Assembly (NCBI GenBank): GCA_003539625.1 | Contig: DPOU01000005.1 | Coordinates: 12,879 to 76,878, forward strand | Reading direction: 5' to 3' | Source of the DNA: Acholeplasmatales bacterium | Lineage (GTDB): Bacteria; Bacillota_I; Bacilli_A; ML615J-28; CAG-313 | Length of the DNA stretch: 64,000 nt | Shown here: positions 8,972-18,336 of the stretch, piece after piece | Layout of the letters: every line of letters starts with the position of its first letter | How positions within the stretch are numbered: the stretch's first letter is position 1 | The notes under the pieces: model-generated | Seen by the model: only the letters and a program-made list of their open reading frames with translations | The model's database searches: none | Told to the model about the DNA's origin: nothing | Translations under genes and position numbers: made by a program

Positions 8972-10870
8972 TTATGTATATAAAATAACTGTTCCACCTT
9001 CTATTATTGATTCACCAGCTTCCGGCATTTGTCCAATAATAATATCACCAGTTCCTTCAATAATAAAATTATAATATGGGTTATATTTAACATCTTTTTT
9101 ATTCATACCAATATATTCAGGAATTTTGTATAACGGTTTATCAACCCATAATCTTGGTTGATAGGAAATTCCTTCATAATTTTTTTTGACATTTAGAAAA
9201 GACAATGATTCACTCATAATTTCTTTTACAAGTGGTCCAACAGTTGTACCGCCATACTGAATTGCGTTATGAGGATTTTGAATAGCTAAGTAAACACCGA
9301 TTTTAGGATCATCCATTGGGGCTATTGCAAGAAAAGACAAAATAAATTTATTACTAAGATAATGACCATTTTCGGCGATTTGCGCAGTTCCTGTTTTACC
9401 ACCAATTCGATAACCATCTATATAACATGCTCTACCTGTGCCTTTTGCGACAACCGATTCTAATGCATTCGCAACAATTTTTGAAGTTTCCTCACTTATT
9501 ACCCGCCTTATTAAAGATGGTTTATTTTCAATAATGAAATTATTTTGTTTTCCTATCGCATGTAAAATGTATGGCTTATGCAAATTTCCACCATTGACTG
9601 CTGCGCTTGCGGCATTCAAAATTTGTAATGGCGTAGTTGAATTACCTTGTCCAAATGATGCGGTGGCAAGTTCAACATTGCCAATTTTATTGGTGTCAAA
9701 TAGTATTCCTTTACTTTCTCCTAATAAGTCGATACCAGTTTTACTACCATAGCCAAACTTTCTAATATATTCAAATAGTTTTTCTTTACCAAGTCTTAAA
9801 CCAATAGTCATAAAACCAGGGTTACATGAGTTTTCCAATACCTGTAAAAAGGTTTCATCCCCATGACCACCCTTTTTCCAATCTCTAATTCTGGTACCAT
9901 CTACAATCATATATCCTGGATCATAGAATTTTTCATCAATTCTAAACACTTTTTCTTCTAACCCTGCCGCAAAAGTACATATTTTGAAAGTTGAACCAGG
10001 TTCATAAGATTTCCAGATGGGAAGATTTCTATTAAATATTTCTTGCGAATAATCTTTATAATTTTCTAAATCAAAAGTTGGTCTTGATGCCATTGCGTAT
10101 ATTTCGCTAGTCATTGGATTTATAGCCAGACCTACAACATCATCTGCTTCATATCTATTATAAGCATTGTCCATTACACGCTCTAATGAAAGTTGAATAT
10201 TTAAATCAATTGTAAGATAAATATCAAGCCCGCTAGAAGCGTTTTTATAATAACCACTCAAATCATCCATTGCGGCACCATGAGCATCAGTAAAAATTTG
10301 TAATGCTCCTTTTTTTCCTTTCAAATATTGATCATAAATATATTCAATACCCGATATTCCTTGATTATCAATACCAACAATGCCTATTACTTGTGCTAAA
10401 CATGTCGGATATGGATAATATCTTGATGAATCACCAACGATGTAAATCCCATCAAGATTTAATTTAGCGATTTCAATAGCTTGTTCAACAGATATTTTTT
10501 GAGCTTCTGGTTTAATTATTTCGACAGATACAGCTTTATTAAGATGTTTTAAAATATCATTTGTTGTACAATCAACAATATCCGCGATTTTTTTAGCTGT
10601 TGTAGCCTTATTTTTTATTTGTCTTGGAATTGCAACAATTGTAGGTGTTAACTTACTTCCAACAATTAAATTACCATTTCGATCATAAATATTGCCTCTT
10701 CTACCTTCAATAGGAGCATTTCTAGTCCATAAATCTAAAGCTTTTTCATAATATTCTTTACTTTTGTAAGTTTTTACATAAGTAAGGCGTAAAAATAGGG
10801 CTAAAAATGCAATACCAATAATTATATATGTAAATATTATTCTTTTTTTTACTAGCAAAGTTATCACCAA
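8972..10870 (-). CDS. Class B penicillin-binding protein with one PASTA domain (FtsI/SpoVD type)
   Basis: This peptidoglycan transpeptidase of about 630 residues has one N-terminal membrane helix (about 8-30) and a dimerisation region from about 45 to 230. The transpeptidase follows with SxxK in YEPGSTFKI (near 293), SxN in ENSCNPG and KTG in GGKTGTAQIA. Residues about 580-632 form a single PASTA repeat (IPEYIGMNKKDV...). One PASTA and this length match SpoVD (about 645) better than PBP2B (about 715, two PASTA), but without another PBP to compare, division and spore roles cannot be separated. The likely start is TTG 10858 (GGTGAT four bases before), rather than TTG 10870. First gene of the cell-wall operon. 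Confidence 0.9.
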   Translation of the reverse strand: MVITLLVKKRIIFTYIIIGIAFLALFLRLTYVKTYKSKEYYEKALDLWTRNAPIEGRRGNIYDRNGNLIVGSKLTPTIVAIPRQIKNKATTAKKIADIVDCTTNDILKHLNKAVSVEIIKPEAQKISVEQAIEIAKLNLDGIYIVGDSSRYYPYPTCLAQVIGIVGIDNQGISGIEYIYDQYLKGKKGALQIFTDAHGAAMDDLSGYYKNASSGLDIYLTIDLNIQLSLERVMDNAYNRYEADDVVGLAINPMTSEIYAMASRPTFDLENYKDYSQEIFNRNLPIWKSYEPGSTFKICTFAAGLEEKVFRIDEKFYDPGYMIVDGTRIRDWKKGGHGDETFLQVLENSCNPGFMTIGLRLGKEKLFEYIRKFGYGSKTGIDLLGESKGILFDTNKIGNVELATASFGQGNSTTPLQILNAASAAVNGGNLHKPYILHAIGKQNNFIIENKPSLIRRVISEETSKIVANALESVVAKGTGRACYIDGYRIGGKTGTAQIAENGHYLSNKFILSFLAIAPMDDPKIGVYLAIQNPHNAIQYGGTTVGPLVKEIMSESLSFLNVKKNYEGISYQPRLWVDKPLYKIPEYIGMNKKDVKYNPYYNFIIEGTGDIIIGQMPEAGESIIEGGTVILYT

Positions 10871-10923
10871 TTCATTTTATGAAATATAATATTTTTAAGA
10901 ACAAATATCTTTATTCTTGATAT

Positions 10924-10949
10924 AAAAAAAACGCCTATCACTAGGCGTT
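10924..10949 (-). terminator. Intrinsic terminator after the CatA-like gene
   Basis: The stem AACGCCTA-GTGA-TAGGCGTT (10930-10949) is followed by T6 on the minus strand. The TAG stop at 10941-10943 lies within the hairpin. Confidence 0.88.
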
Positions 10950-11645
10950 TTCTCTGCTTTCATCAATATATTTCTTTGGTGAATTTAGATATTTCTCAAT
11001 TTCTAAAAAGGCTAAAGAAAGTGGGTAACCATCTACTAAAGCATGGCTTACTTGAATATTAAAATCAATGTAGTATTCGTTATCTATTTGATAGTATTTA
11101 CCCCAACAAATTCGTGGTACATAACTACTATCATCGTTTGGCATTGGGTGAATCATACTATCAAAATCTATCCATGGAAGTGAAGTAATATAATATTGAT
11201 CAAATTTAGATAAATCATTATAGCTTGCATCTTCATCAATATGCTTATTCCGTTTGTCAATTGCTATTTTTGCAAGTTCATAAAATTTATCATAATTTTT
11301 ATCATATAAACTATCGCAATTATCAAATACGCCATCACCAGTCATTACAGTATAGGCCGGATTAACTACATCATATAAAACAACTTCGCTATTTTCTACT
11401 CTTAAACGCATTTCTTCAATATTATTTAATGCGGTAGTAACAAAGTACAACATTGTAATGAAAAATGAATTTTTGTTATTGTTATTTTTTTCATTTTCAA
11501 GATACTTTATTAAATTAGTTATTTTAATTTTTTTAGTAATACCATAATAATGAGCTGGGTATTTAATAAACCATTCGTAATGTTTCTTACCCTTCCAGTT
11601 TTTAACGTCAATTATTTTTCGATGATTAGCGTTGTCCAGGCTCAT
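10941..11645 (-). CDS. Chloramphenicol acetyltransferase-like (CatA family) protein
   Basis: This 234-residue protein of the trimeric CatA fold shows the catalytic HxxxDG motif in VSHALVDGYPLSLAFLEIEKYL, and the substrate-side segment TSLPWIDFDSMIHPMPN typical of the family. Whether it acts on chloramphenicol is not known; many chromosomal members do not have a proven substrate. Its start (ATG 11645 after GAGGG) overlaps the nucleoside permease gene by 20 bases, so it is the last gene of that operon and ends at a strong terminator. Base composition resembles its neighbours; there is no sign of a resistance cassette. Confidence 0.82.
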   Translation of the reverse strand: MSLDNANHRKIIDVKNWKGKKHYEWFIKYPAHYYGITKKIKITNLIKYLENEKNNNNKNSFFITMLYFVTTALNNIEEMRLRVENSEVVLYDVVNPAYTVMTGDGVFDNCDSLYDKNYDKFYELAKIAIDKRNKHIDEDASYNDLSKFDQYYITSLPWIDFDSMIHPMPNDDSSYVPRICWGKYYQIDNEYYIDFNIQVSHALVDGYPLSLAFLEIEKYLNSPKKYIDESRENA

Positions 11646-12564
11646 ATGGTATACCCTCGGCTTTCGGTGCGTATGATTTTCTTGATGTAAATCCTAAAAC
11701 GATTAAGCATACTATATATGGTAACATTTTATAAATACTTGGATTCATATTTAAGGCTTGTAACCAATCAAAGCTTGTATAAACTGCACCTAATGCTCTA
11801 AAGAATCCAAATAATAATGCACCTAAGAAAATGCTTATTGGTTTCCATTTTCCAAATATCATAACCGCAAGGGCTAAGAATCCAAATCCGGCAACTCCAT
11901 TATTAAATGACCATGTTGAATTAGCTGAAGCAATAAATGCTATACCACCAAGTCCGCCTAAAGCACCTGAGATAATTACACCAATATAGCGCATTTTTAT
12001 TACATTTATACCAACTGATGCGGCAGCTTGTGGATGTTCACCACAAGACATTAATCTTAAACCAAATTTAGTTTTATAAAGTATTATGTAAGAAATAATA
12101 ACTAATAATACTGTTACTACAATGAACCAGTTTAGCTCAAGTTTACCAATATTAAATATAAATTTCTTTTGTAAATCAATGTAATCCAAACGTGGAGCAG
12201 CTTTACCATCTCTTGCAAGTGTAAGTGCTTTAACAATAACGGTTGCAAAAGCAGGTGCCAATATATTAAGGGCAGTACCTGTAATTGTTTGATCAGACTT
12301 AAATGTAACTGAAGCTACAGCAAGTAATAGTGAATAAAGAATACCAGATAGCATACTTATTCCAAAAACAATTACAATTACCAAGAAGGCATTCAAATTT
12401 GTTGGTAGATATTGCATAATTAAGGCGCCACCCAAAGCACCAATTACCATACATCCTTCAAGTCCTAAGTTTATTACACCACTTCTTTCCGCAAACATAC
12501 CACCAAGAGCAACCAAAGAAAGAGTTGCAGCATAAATTAATGTATATTGTATTAATATATTCAT
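11626..12564 (-). CDS. Nucleoside-type ABC transporter permease, second subunit
   Basis: This 312-residue integral membrane protein of the BPD_transp_2 family has eight or more hydrophobic helices. The signatures FAERSGVINLGLEGCMVIGA, DQTITGTALNILAPA and SCGEHPQAAASVGINVIKMRY are those of BMP-family (NupQ/YufQ-like) permeases that import nucleosides or purines. It pairs with the permease gene 3 bases upstream. The start follows GGAGG. Confidence 0.92.
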   Translation of the reverse strand: MNILIQYTLIYAATLSLVALGGMFAERSGVINLGLEGCMVIGALGGALIMQYLPTNLNAFLVIVIVFGISMLSGILYSLLLAVASVTFKSDQTITGTALNILAPAFATVIVKALTLARDGKAAPRLDYIDLQKKFIFNIGKLELNWFIVVTVLLVIISYIILYKTKFGLRLMSCGEHPQAAASVGINVIKMRYIGVIISGALGGLGGIAFIASANSTWSFNNGVAGFGFLALAVMIFGKWKPISIFLGALLFGFFRALGAVYTSFDWLQALNMNPSIYKMLPYIVCLIVLGFTSRKSYAPKAEGIPYEPGQR

Positions 12565-12566
12565 AC

Positions 12567-13778
12567 TTATTTTTCCTCCTTCTTTGCAGTTTGTTCAAGT
12601 TTTTTGTTAACTCGTTTAGTAATAAATGTTTTTATAAACAGTACGAATGCACATAAATAAATAATTATTGACGTAATTAATGTTGCAATTTCAGGACTAT
12701 AATAAGTAGTATCTAAATTTCCACCACCTTCAATAATGAATGTAATGAAGAATGAAGAAATAATAGTACCAAATGGATTAAGACCACCTAAAAAGGCAGC
12801 TGAAATACCATCAAAGCCCATCGAAGGTAAATTAGCAGGATTATACCAAGGCATTATACCAGTAAGATATAATGTTGCACCTGATAAACCAGCAAGTCCA
12901 CCCGCAATTGCCATTGTCAAGATAATGTTTCTTTTTTCATGCATACCTGAATACTTTGCGGCATTGCGATTGAAACCAGTGGCTTTCAATTCATATCCAA
13001 AAGTTGTTTTATTTAAGACAATATAAATAATAATTGCGACTACTATGGCAATAATAACGCCAATACCAACATATTGGTTACCGCCAAATACTTTATCAAG
13101 GCCCAAATTTGGTAGTCTCACTGAAGCATTTGCATGTTTAGCATCAAATAAAGACCACGTTTCAGATTTAACACTATCCCAAGATGCTGGATTATCCATA
13201 ATCAAGTTACCTAAATATAGACCAATCCAGTTCAACATTATGCTAGATATAACTTCATTAACATTTAAATATGCTTTAAGGATACCTGTCAATGAACCCC
13301 ATATACCACCAACAATAGTTGCTAATAATGTGCTAATATACCATGGTAGATTTAATACAAGGGCACAATATAAAGCGGTAACAACACCCATAGTGTATTG
13401 ACCAGCTGCACCAATATTAAATAAACCAGCTTTATAAGCAAACAGAACTGATAAACCAGTTAGGATTAATGGTGCTGTTTTTGTCAATGTAGTACCCAAA
13501 TATTTTAATCTTCTTTGCTTATTTGAAGAATACATAAAGCCTTTAACTAAGTTAATAAAGTTTTTATTAGCTTGACCTGGTTTTATAATAAGTAAAACCA
13601 AATATCCAATAAATAATCCAATTATGGCACACAATAAAGATGCTATTATTGACTGAACAGCTGGTTTTTTTAAGAAGCGGATAAATGAATTATTGTTATT
13701 TTCAACTTTCATTTCCCGTTTATCGTTATTAACTACTTCTGTATTATTTAAATTTGTAGGTTGTTTATTATCATTCAT
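12567..13778 (-). CDS. Nucleoside-type ABC transporter permease, first subunit
   Basis: A 403-residue permease (NupP/YufP-like). The first 40 residues are an Asn/Lys-rich cytoplasmic extension; hydrophobic helices follow from about residue 37. The motifs FAYKAGLFNIGAAGQYTMG, LNVNEVISSIMLNWI and ATGFNRNAAKYSGMHEKRN fit BMP-family importers. Its start overlaps the end of the ATPase gene by 8 bases. It would form the membrane channel with the 11626-12564 subunit. Confidence 0.92.
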   Translation of the reverse strand: MNDNKQPTNLNNTEVVNNDKREMKVENNNNSFIRFLKKPAVQSIIASLLCAIIGLFIGYLVLLIIKPGQANKNFINLVKGFMYSSNKQRRLKYLGTTLTKTAPLILTGLSVLFAYKAGLFNIGAAGQYTMGVVTALYCALVLNLPWYISTLLATIVGGIWGSLTGILKAYLNVNEVISSIMLNWIGLYLGNLIMDNPASWDSVKSETWSLFDAKHANASVRLPNLGLDKVFGGNQYVGIGVIIAIVVAIIIYIVLNKTTFGYELKATGFNRNAAKYSGMHEKRNIILTMAIAGGLAGLSGATLYLTGIMPWYNPANLPSMGFDGISAAFLGGLNPFGTIISSFFITFIIEGGGNLDTTYYSPEIATLITSIIIYLCAFVLFIKTFITKRVNKKLEQTAKKEEK

Positions 13779-15411
13779 TGTTGTTTCCTACCTTATTGAT
13801 ATTTTGTTTTTTCGCACCAGCCATATACAAGCCTAATTCTTGCGCAGTAACTTCTTTAGAATTAAATTCGCCAACAATTTCACCTTTATGCATAACTAGT
13901 ATTCTATCAGATAAACTCATAACTTCATCTAGTTCAAGTGAAACTAATAAAACGGCTTTATCAGCATCACGTAGTTCAACTAATCTACTATGAATGTTTT
14001 CAATAGCACCAACATCAAGACCACGAGTAGGTTGAACAGCTATTAATAAATCAGTATTTCTGTCTATTTCACGAGCTACAATAGCTTTTTGTTGGTTACC
14101 ACCAGACATACTTCTAGCGACCGTTATTGAACCTTGACCAGATCTAATATCAAATTTTTCAATCAAATCATCCGCATATTTACGAATATTCTTAAATTTA
14201 ATAAATCCTGCTTTTTGGAATCGATCTTCAAAATAATTTTGTAATACTAAATTTTGTTCTAATGAATAATCTAAAACTAATCCATGTCTATGTCTATCTT
14301 CTGGTATGTGTGCAAGTCCTACCTTGTTTCTTTTTCTAATTGATAAATTAGTAATATCTACATTATTTAAATATACTTTACCAGATTTAATTGGTTCAAG
14401 ACCTGTAATACCATAAACTAAATCAGTTTGACCATTGCCATCAATACCAGCTATGCAAACAATTTCACCTTTTCTAACGTCAAATGAAACATTGTTTACA
14501 GCATTTGTTTTATGTAGTTTATCTATAATAACAAGATTTTCTACTTTTAGGACAACATCTTTTGGTTTAGCTTCTGTTTTATCAACAATTAGTTGTACTT
14601 TTCGGCCAACCATCATTTCTGATAATTCTTCTTTAGTAACATTTGCAACATCAACAGTACCAATACATCTACCTTTTCTTAAAACAGTACAACGATCAGC
14701 AACTTTTTTTATTTCGTTAAGTTTATGAGTAATGAATAAAATTGATTTCCCCTCAGATGCAAGTTTTTTCATAATTTCCATTAATTCGGAAATTTCTTGT
14801 GGAGTTAAAACGGCAGTTGGTTCGTCAAAGATTAGAACATCATTTTCTCTATACAACATTTTTAAAATTTCAACGCGTTGTTGCATACCAACAGTAATAT
14901 CTTGAACTTTGGCATTAGGTTCGATAAATAATCCATATTGATTTGATAATTTAACAACTTGATCATATGCTTTTTTACGATCAATAACTTTAAAAATATG
15001 CTTATTTAAAAAAGTCATAGTTTTAGAAAAACCTTTTAAGAATCCATTAAGAACTTTATTTTTGGCAGAAAAGTTATATTCTTTAATTGGTTCATCACCT
15101 AAAATGATATTATCTAATACACTATACACCTCAACAAGTTTAAAATGTTGATGTACCATACCAATATGCAAACTAGTTGCGACATTCGGATCAGTAATTT
15201 TTACTTCTTTACCATCTTTCTTTATTATTCCACTATCAGTTTGATATAAGCCAAATAAAATAGACATCAAAGTAGATTTACCAGCACCATTTTCGCCTAA
15301 TAATGCATGAATTTCACCTTTTTTTAACTGTATAGTAACATCATCATTTGCCTTAATTCCCGGAAATTCTTTTGTTATATGCAGCATTTCAATTGCATAA
15401 TTATTTTCCAT
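13771..15411 (-). CDS. Nucleoside-type ABC transporter ATPase (two ABC domains)
   Basis: This 546-residue ATPase has tandem ABC cassettes, like NupO/YufO. Domain 1 has Walker A LLGENGAGKSTLMS, a signature in the position of TVGMQQRVEIL and Walker B VLIFDEPTAVLT. Domain 2 has IAGIDGNGQTDLV (degenerate Walker A), SMSGGNQQKAIVAREI and LIAVQPTRGLDVGA. The first domain is probably the competent hydrolase, as is usual for this family. A terminator separates it from the binding-protein gene upstream. Confidence 0.93.
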   Translation of the reverse strand: MENNYAIEMLHITKEFPGIKANDDVTIQLKKGEIHALLGENGAGKSTLMSILFGLYQTDSGIIKKDGKEVKITDPNVATSLHIGMVHQHFKLVEVYSVLDNIILGDEPIKEYNFSAKNKVLNGFLKGFSKTMTFLNKHIFKVIDRKKAYDQVVKLSNQYGLFIEPNAKVQDITVGMQQRVEILKMLYRENDVLIFDEPTAVLTPQEISELMEIMKKLASEGKSILFITHKLNEIKKVADRCTVLRKGRCIGTVDVANVTKEELSEMMVGRKVQLIVDKTEAKPKDVVLKVENLVIIDKLHKTNAVNNVSFDVRKGEIVCIAGIDGNGQTDLVYGITGLEPIKSGKVYLNNVDITNLSIRKRNKVGLAHIPEDRHRHGLVLDYSLEQNLVLQNYFEDRFQKAGFIKFKNIRKYADDLIEKFDIRSGQGSITVARSMSGGNQQKAIVAREIDRNTDLLIAVQPTRGLDVGAIENIHSRLVELRDADKAVLLVSLELDEVMSLSDRILVMHKGEIVGEFNSKEVTAQELGLYMAGAKKQNINKVGNNNE

Positions 15412-15437
15412 ATAATATCTCCTTGTTATACTCTTTT

Positions 15438-15467
15438 AAGAAAAAGAAGGTGGTATACCCACCTTCT
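15438..15467 (-). terminator. Internal terminator between binding protein and ATPase genes
   Basis: The stem AGAAGGTGG...CCACCTTCT (15445-15467) is followed by TTTTTCTT. Partial read-through would give more lipoprotein than membrane complex, a common scheme for ABC importers. Confidence 0.85.
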
Positions 15468-15484
15468 ATAATAATAGTTTTCAA

Positions 15485-16603
15485 TTATTTAAGGTTACCT
15501 AAATATTTTACATTAGGGATTTCATTGAAATTTACTTCATCAGCGCTTGTTGCAGATTTAACAGTAATTTCTTTGTTATATAATTTTCCAACTAATGTCT
15601 TATAGTCTTCAACTGTAAATTTAGTCATTGACCATGTTGCAGTAGGTAATTGTACATAGTTGCTTGCTAAATCAGTTGCAGAAACTAAACCTAAAGTTTC
15701 AATCTTAGATTCAAATTTTCCTTCTAAAATAGTTTTTGAAAGTTGTGTTTTAACTGTTACAGCTAAACCTTTCATAGCAGATGTAATACACATACCTTTA
15801 GCATATTTTTCATTGATGATATAAGATTGGTCAGTGTCAACACCGATAACTTTACCATTAGTTTTTTGTGCAGCTTCACATGCAGATGTATAAACACCAC
15901 CACCGCAAGCAAATACTACTTCAACACCGTCACCATACCATGTATCCATAACAGCTGTAATTTCAGCATCACCAAAGAATTGTTTTGCGTAAGCATATTT
16001 AATTTCAATAGTTGTATTAGTTTCAGTAGCAGCAGCATTGCAACCTTGAACAAATCCATAACCAAAACGAACAACAGCAGGAACACTCATACCGCCTAAG
16101 AATCCAAGTTTCTTGTATCCTTCTTTAACAGCAGCGTAACCAGCCATGTAACCAGCTAATTCTTCTTGGTATACTGCACAGTAAACGTTAGATGGTAATT
16201 CGTAATCAGCAGCGAAATCACCTTTTGAAACGTCTATAGCAATAAATTTAACGTTTGGATTTTTACCAGCAACTTCTTGAATAGTTGGAGCAAATGCATA
16301 ACCAGGCATAACGATTACATTATAACCTTCATCAATTGCTTTTTCTGTAGCAGCAATTCTATCTGCGTCAGAGTCAGAAACAGGTTTTTTGTATGTGAAG
16401 TGAACTTTATTTTCTTCACACCATGCTTTTGCACCTTCATATGTTGCTTGGTTGAAAGATTGGTCAGTAATATCTCCGTAGTCTGTTACCATAGCTACTT
16501 TGTAGTCTTTGTTCCAACCATCATTTTCTTTTTCTTTTGTTGTACAAGCAACTAAAGAAACAAGAAGTAATGCAGCTAATAAGCTAAAAAATACTTTTTT
16601 CAT
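15485..16603 (-). CDS. BMP-family substrate-binding lipoprotein
   Basis: This 372-residue extracellular binding protein has a lipoprotein signal, MKKVFFSLLAALLLVSLVAC, with lipobox LVAC and Cys20 as the lipidated residue. The mature part starts KVAMVTDYGDITDQSFNQA and carries GVDTDQSYI, as in the PnrA/Med purine-nucleoside receptors. It delivers substrate to the adjacent ABC complex. It has its own promoter (16649-16677) and an AAGGAG ribosome site. Confidence 0.94.
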   Translation of the reverse strand: MKKVFFSLLAALLLVSLVACTTKEKENDGWNKDYKVAMVTDYGDITDQSFNQATYEGAKAWCEENKVHFTYKKPVSDSDADRIAATEKAIDEGYNVIVMPGYAFAPTIQEVAGKNPNVKFIAIDVSKGDFAADYELPSNVYCAVYQEELAGYMAGYAAVKEGYKKLGFLGGMSVPAVVRFGYGFVQGCNAAATETNTTIEIKYAYAKQFFGDAEITAVMDTWYGDGVEVVFACGGGVYTSACEAAQKTNGKVIGVDTDQSYIINEKYAKGMCITSAMKGLAVTVKTQLSKTILEGKFESKIETLGLVSATDLASNYVQLPTATWSMTKFTVEDYKTLVGKLYNKEITVKSATSADEVNFNEIPNVKYLGNLK

Positions 16604-16648
16604 TGTTTATCTCCTTATTTTTTTGATATGATGTACATATCTAAACAT

Positions 16649-16677
16649 ATTATAACAAATATAGATTTTTAAGTAAA
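16649..16677 (-). promoter_or_regulatory. Promoter of the nucleoside importer operon
   Basis: TTTACT (16672-16677), 17 bases, TATAAT (16649-16654) with an extended TGT in front. A small dyad GATATG-ATGTA-CATATC (16624-16640) lies in the leader and could be an operator or a hairpin. Confidence 0.75.
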
Positions 16678-16720
16678 ATAATTTGTTAAATTTTTTTTAC
16701 TTTTCGCCTTTTTTAGTTAT

Positions 16721-16745
16721 GAAAAAGCCTTGCAAATGCAAGACT
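16721..16745 (-). terminator. Intrinsic terminator of mscL
   Basis: The stem AGTCTTGC-ATTT-GCAAGGCT (with one G-U pair) is followed by TTTTTC on the minus strand. Confidence 0.75.
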
Positions 16746-16752
16746 TTATTTA

Positions 16753-17313
16753 CTATTCATTCTTTTCTTTATTTTCTTTTAATAAATCTCTGATTTCTGT
16801 TAATAATTCGATGTCTTGTGGTACTTCAACTACAGCTGGTTCAACTACTTCAGGAGTTTCTTCAACTGGTTCATCTTCTTTATTTTTCTTTACAAGTTTT
16901 TCACCTGCAGCTTTTGCTTTATTAACAATTGATGAAGTTATTTTTACCATTGCGAATAAAATCATAGCAATTAATAGGAAATCAATTACTGATTGAATGA
17001 ATGCACCCCATGAAATTACAATTCCAGGAATTTGTTCACCTACGGTTGTAGCAAGACCATTAGCAACATCGGTTGCATCAGCAGTACGATATTTTAAAAC
17101 AGTTTGTAAAGAATTTGTCAAGTCAGTATCGCCAAGGCATAATGCAATAATTGGTGAAATGATATTTTTATTGATGGCAGTAACAATTGCGTTAAAAGCT
17201 CCACCTAAAATGACACCAATAGCAAGGGCAATAGCATTTCCTTTATTTATAAAAGCTATAAATTCTTTAAAAATTGATTGTCTTTTTTCTTTTCTTTCTT
17301 TTTTACTTTTCAT
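16753..17313 (-). CDS. mscL: Large-conductance mechanosensitive channel
   Basis: MscL is a membrane channel that opens under high tension during osmotic down-shock. Its N-terminal part is IFKEFIAFINKGNAIALAIGVILGGAFNAIV (TM1, pore lining), and TM2 is WGAFIQSVIDFLLIAMILFAMV. A family-typical C-terminal helix LLTEIRDLLKEN closes the protein. At 186 residues it is longer than the usual 120-150: the periplasmic loop (about 67-95) and an acidic Pro/Val linker before the last helix are both extended. ATG 17313 follows AGAGGAA. Single gene with its own promoter and terminator. Confidence 0.93.
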   Translation of the reverse strand: MKSKKERKEKRQSIFKEFIAFINKGNAIALAIGVILGGAFNAIVTAINKNIISPIIALCLGDTDLTNSLQTVLKYRTADATDVANGLATTVGEQIPGIVISWGAFIQSVIDFLLIAMILFAMVKITSSIVNKAKAAGEKLVKKNKEDEPVEETPEVVEPAVVEVPQDIELLTEIRDLLKENKEKNE

Positions 17314-17346
17314 GACTATTCCTCTTTTTCTTTTTATTGTAAATTA

Positions 17347-17352
17347 ATTATA
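17347..17352 (-). promoter_or_regulatory. Extended -10 promoter of mscL
   Basis: TGTTATAAT on the minus strand (TATAAT 17347-17352) is an extended -10; no good -35 is seen. It lies back to back with the epimerase promoter. Confidence 0.55.
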
Positions 17353-17361
17353 ACATAATTT

Positions 17362-17390
17362 TTGTCTTTTTACTACTTTTATGCTATAAT
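17362..17390 (+). promoter_or_regulatory. Sigma-A promoter of the epimerase gene
   Basis: TTGTCT (17362-17367), 17 bases, TATAAT (17385-17390) with TGC in front (extended -10), 17 bases before the ATG. Confidence 0.85.
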
Positions 17391-17407
17391 ACTATCGAGG
17401 TGAAACT

Positions 17408-18286
17408 ATGAATTACACAATTACAAATCAAAATCTAAGCGTAGAAATTTCTAATCACGGTGCAGAAATTAAAGCAGTAAAATATATGGGAACAGATTAT
17501 TTACATGATTCTAATCCCAAATACTGGAATAGATCAGCACCAATTTTGTTTCCTAATATTGGCACTATTAAGGAAAATGTAGCCTTATTCAATAACGTAG
17601 GCTATCCAATGAAAAAACATGGTTTCTTACGTGATCGTGATTTTACATTAGATAGAATTGAGACATCTTCAGCTACTTTTAGTTATGAATCTACTAGTGA
17701 AGATTTAAGCATTTATCCATTTAGTTTTAAAGTAACTATTACTTATCAAATTCATGGAAGCACACTAAAAAGTTATATTTTAGTAAAAAATCTTTCAAAT
17801 GAAATAATGCCATTTAATCTTGGACTTCATCCAGGCTTTAAAGTTCCACTATCAGCAGATGAAAAGTTTGAAGACTATAAATTTATTTTTGATGAGGCAG
17901 GTACATATGATTGTCCAGCAGTAAATCTAACTAATGGTACAATTGATTTTAATACGGTTGCTAGACATTTCGATAATTTAAAAGAATTACCTCTTAACTA
18001 TGATGATTATCAAAATGATGCCTTAGTATTTGACAATTTAGCAACTCATCGCATTCATTTAGTTAACAAAGACAAAACACATGGCGTATCTTTTGAATTT
18101 AATGACTTCCCAATGCTTGGCATTTGGACTCCAAATCATGTTCACGCTAATTTTATTTGTATTGAACCATGGATTGGATGTGCTGATCCTAGTGATCACG
18201 ATAATGTTTTTACAAATAAACGCTATTTAATAAACTTAAATCCAAACGATGAAAAACTCATTAGTTATCAAATAAAGTTCTTCTAA
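17408..18286 (+). CDS. Aldose 1-epimerase family protein (LacX-like)
   Basis: This 292-residue galactose-mutarotase-fold protein begins YTITNQNLSVEISNHGAEIKAVK. It holds LFPNIGTI, the LGLHPGF motif around the catalytic His, and FICIEPWIGCADPSDH near the end with the catalytic Glu. The arrangement is that of the LacX / YihR-like branch rather than classic GalM, so the sugar (or phosphosugar) is not defined. It is a single gene divergent from mscL and ends at a bidirectional hairpin. ATG follows GAGGTG. Confidence 0.85.
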   Translation: MNYTITNQNLSVEISNHGAEIKAVKYMGTDYLHDSNPKYWNRSAPILFPNIGTIKENVALFNNVGYPMKKHGFLRDRDFTLDRIETSSATFSYESTSEDLSIYPFSFKVTITYQIHGSTLKSYILVKNLSNEIMPFNLGLHPGFKVPLSADEKFEDYKFIFDEAGTYDCPAVNLTNGTIDFNTVARHFDNLKELPLNYDDYQNDALVFDNLATHRIHLVNKDKTHGVSFEFNDFPMLGIWTPNHVHANFICIEPWIGCADPSDHDNVFTNKRYLINLNPNDEKLISYQIKFF

Positions 18287-18294
18287 ATAAAATT

Positions 18295-18336
18295 GCAGCA
18301 AAATCAAATATTAGATCTTGCTGCTGTTTTTTATAT
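18295..18336 (+). terminator. Terminator between convergent epimerase and rsmH genes
   Basis: The stem GCAGCAAAATC...GATCTTGCTGC (one mismatch) is followed on the + strand by TTTTTT. It may also serve rsmH on the other strand, where the T-run is poor. Confidence 0.75.

Noticed and set aside
10941..11645. CatA-like gene as a mobile resistance cassette
   Set aside because: No transposase, inverted repeats or base-composition change; it overlaps its operon neighbour.
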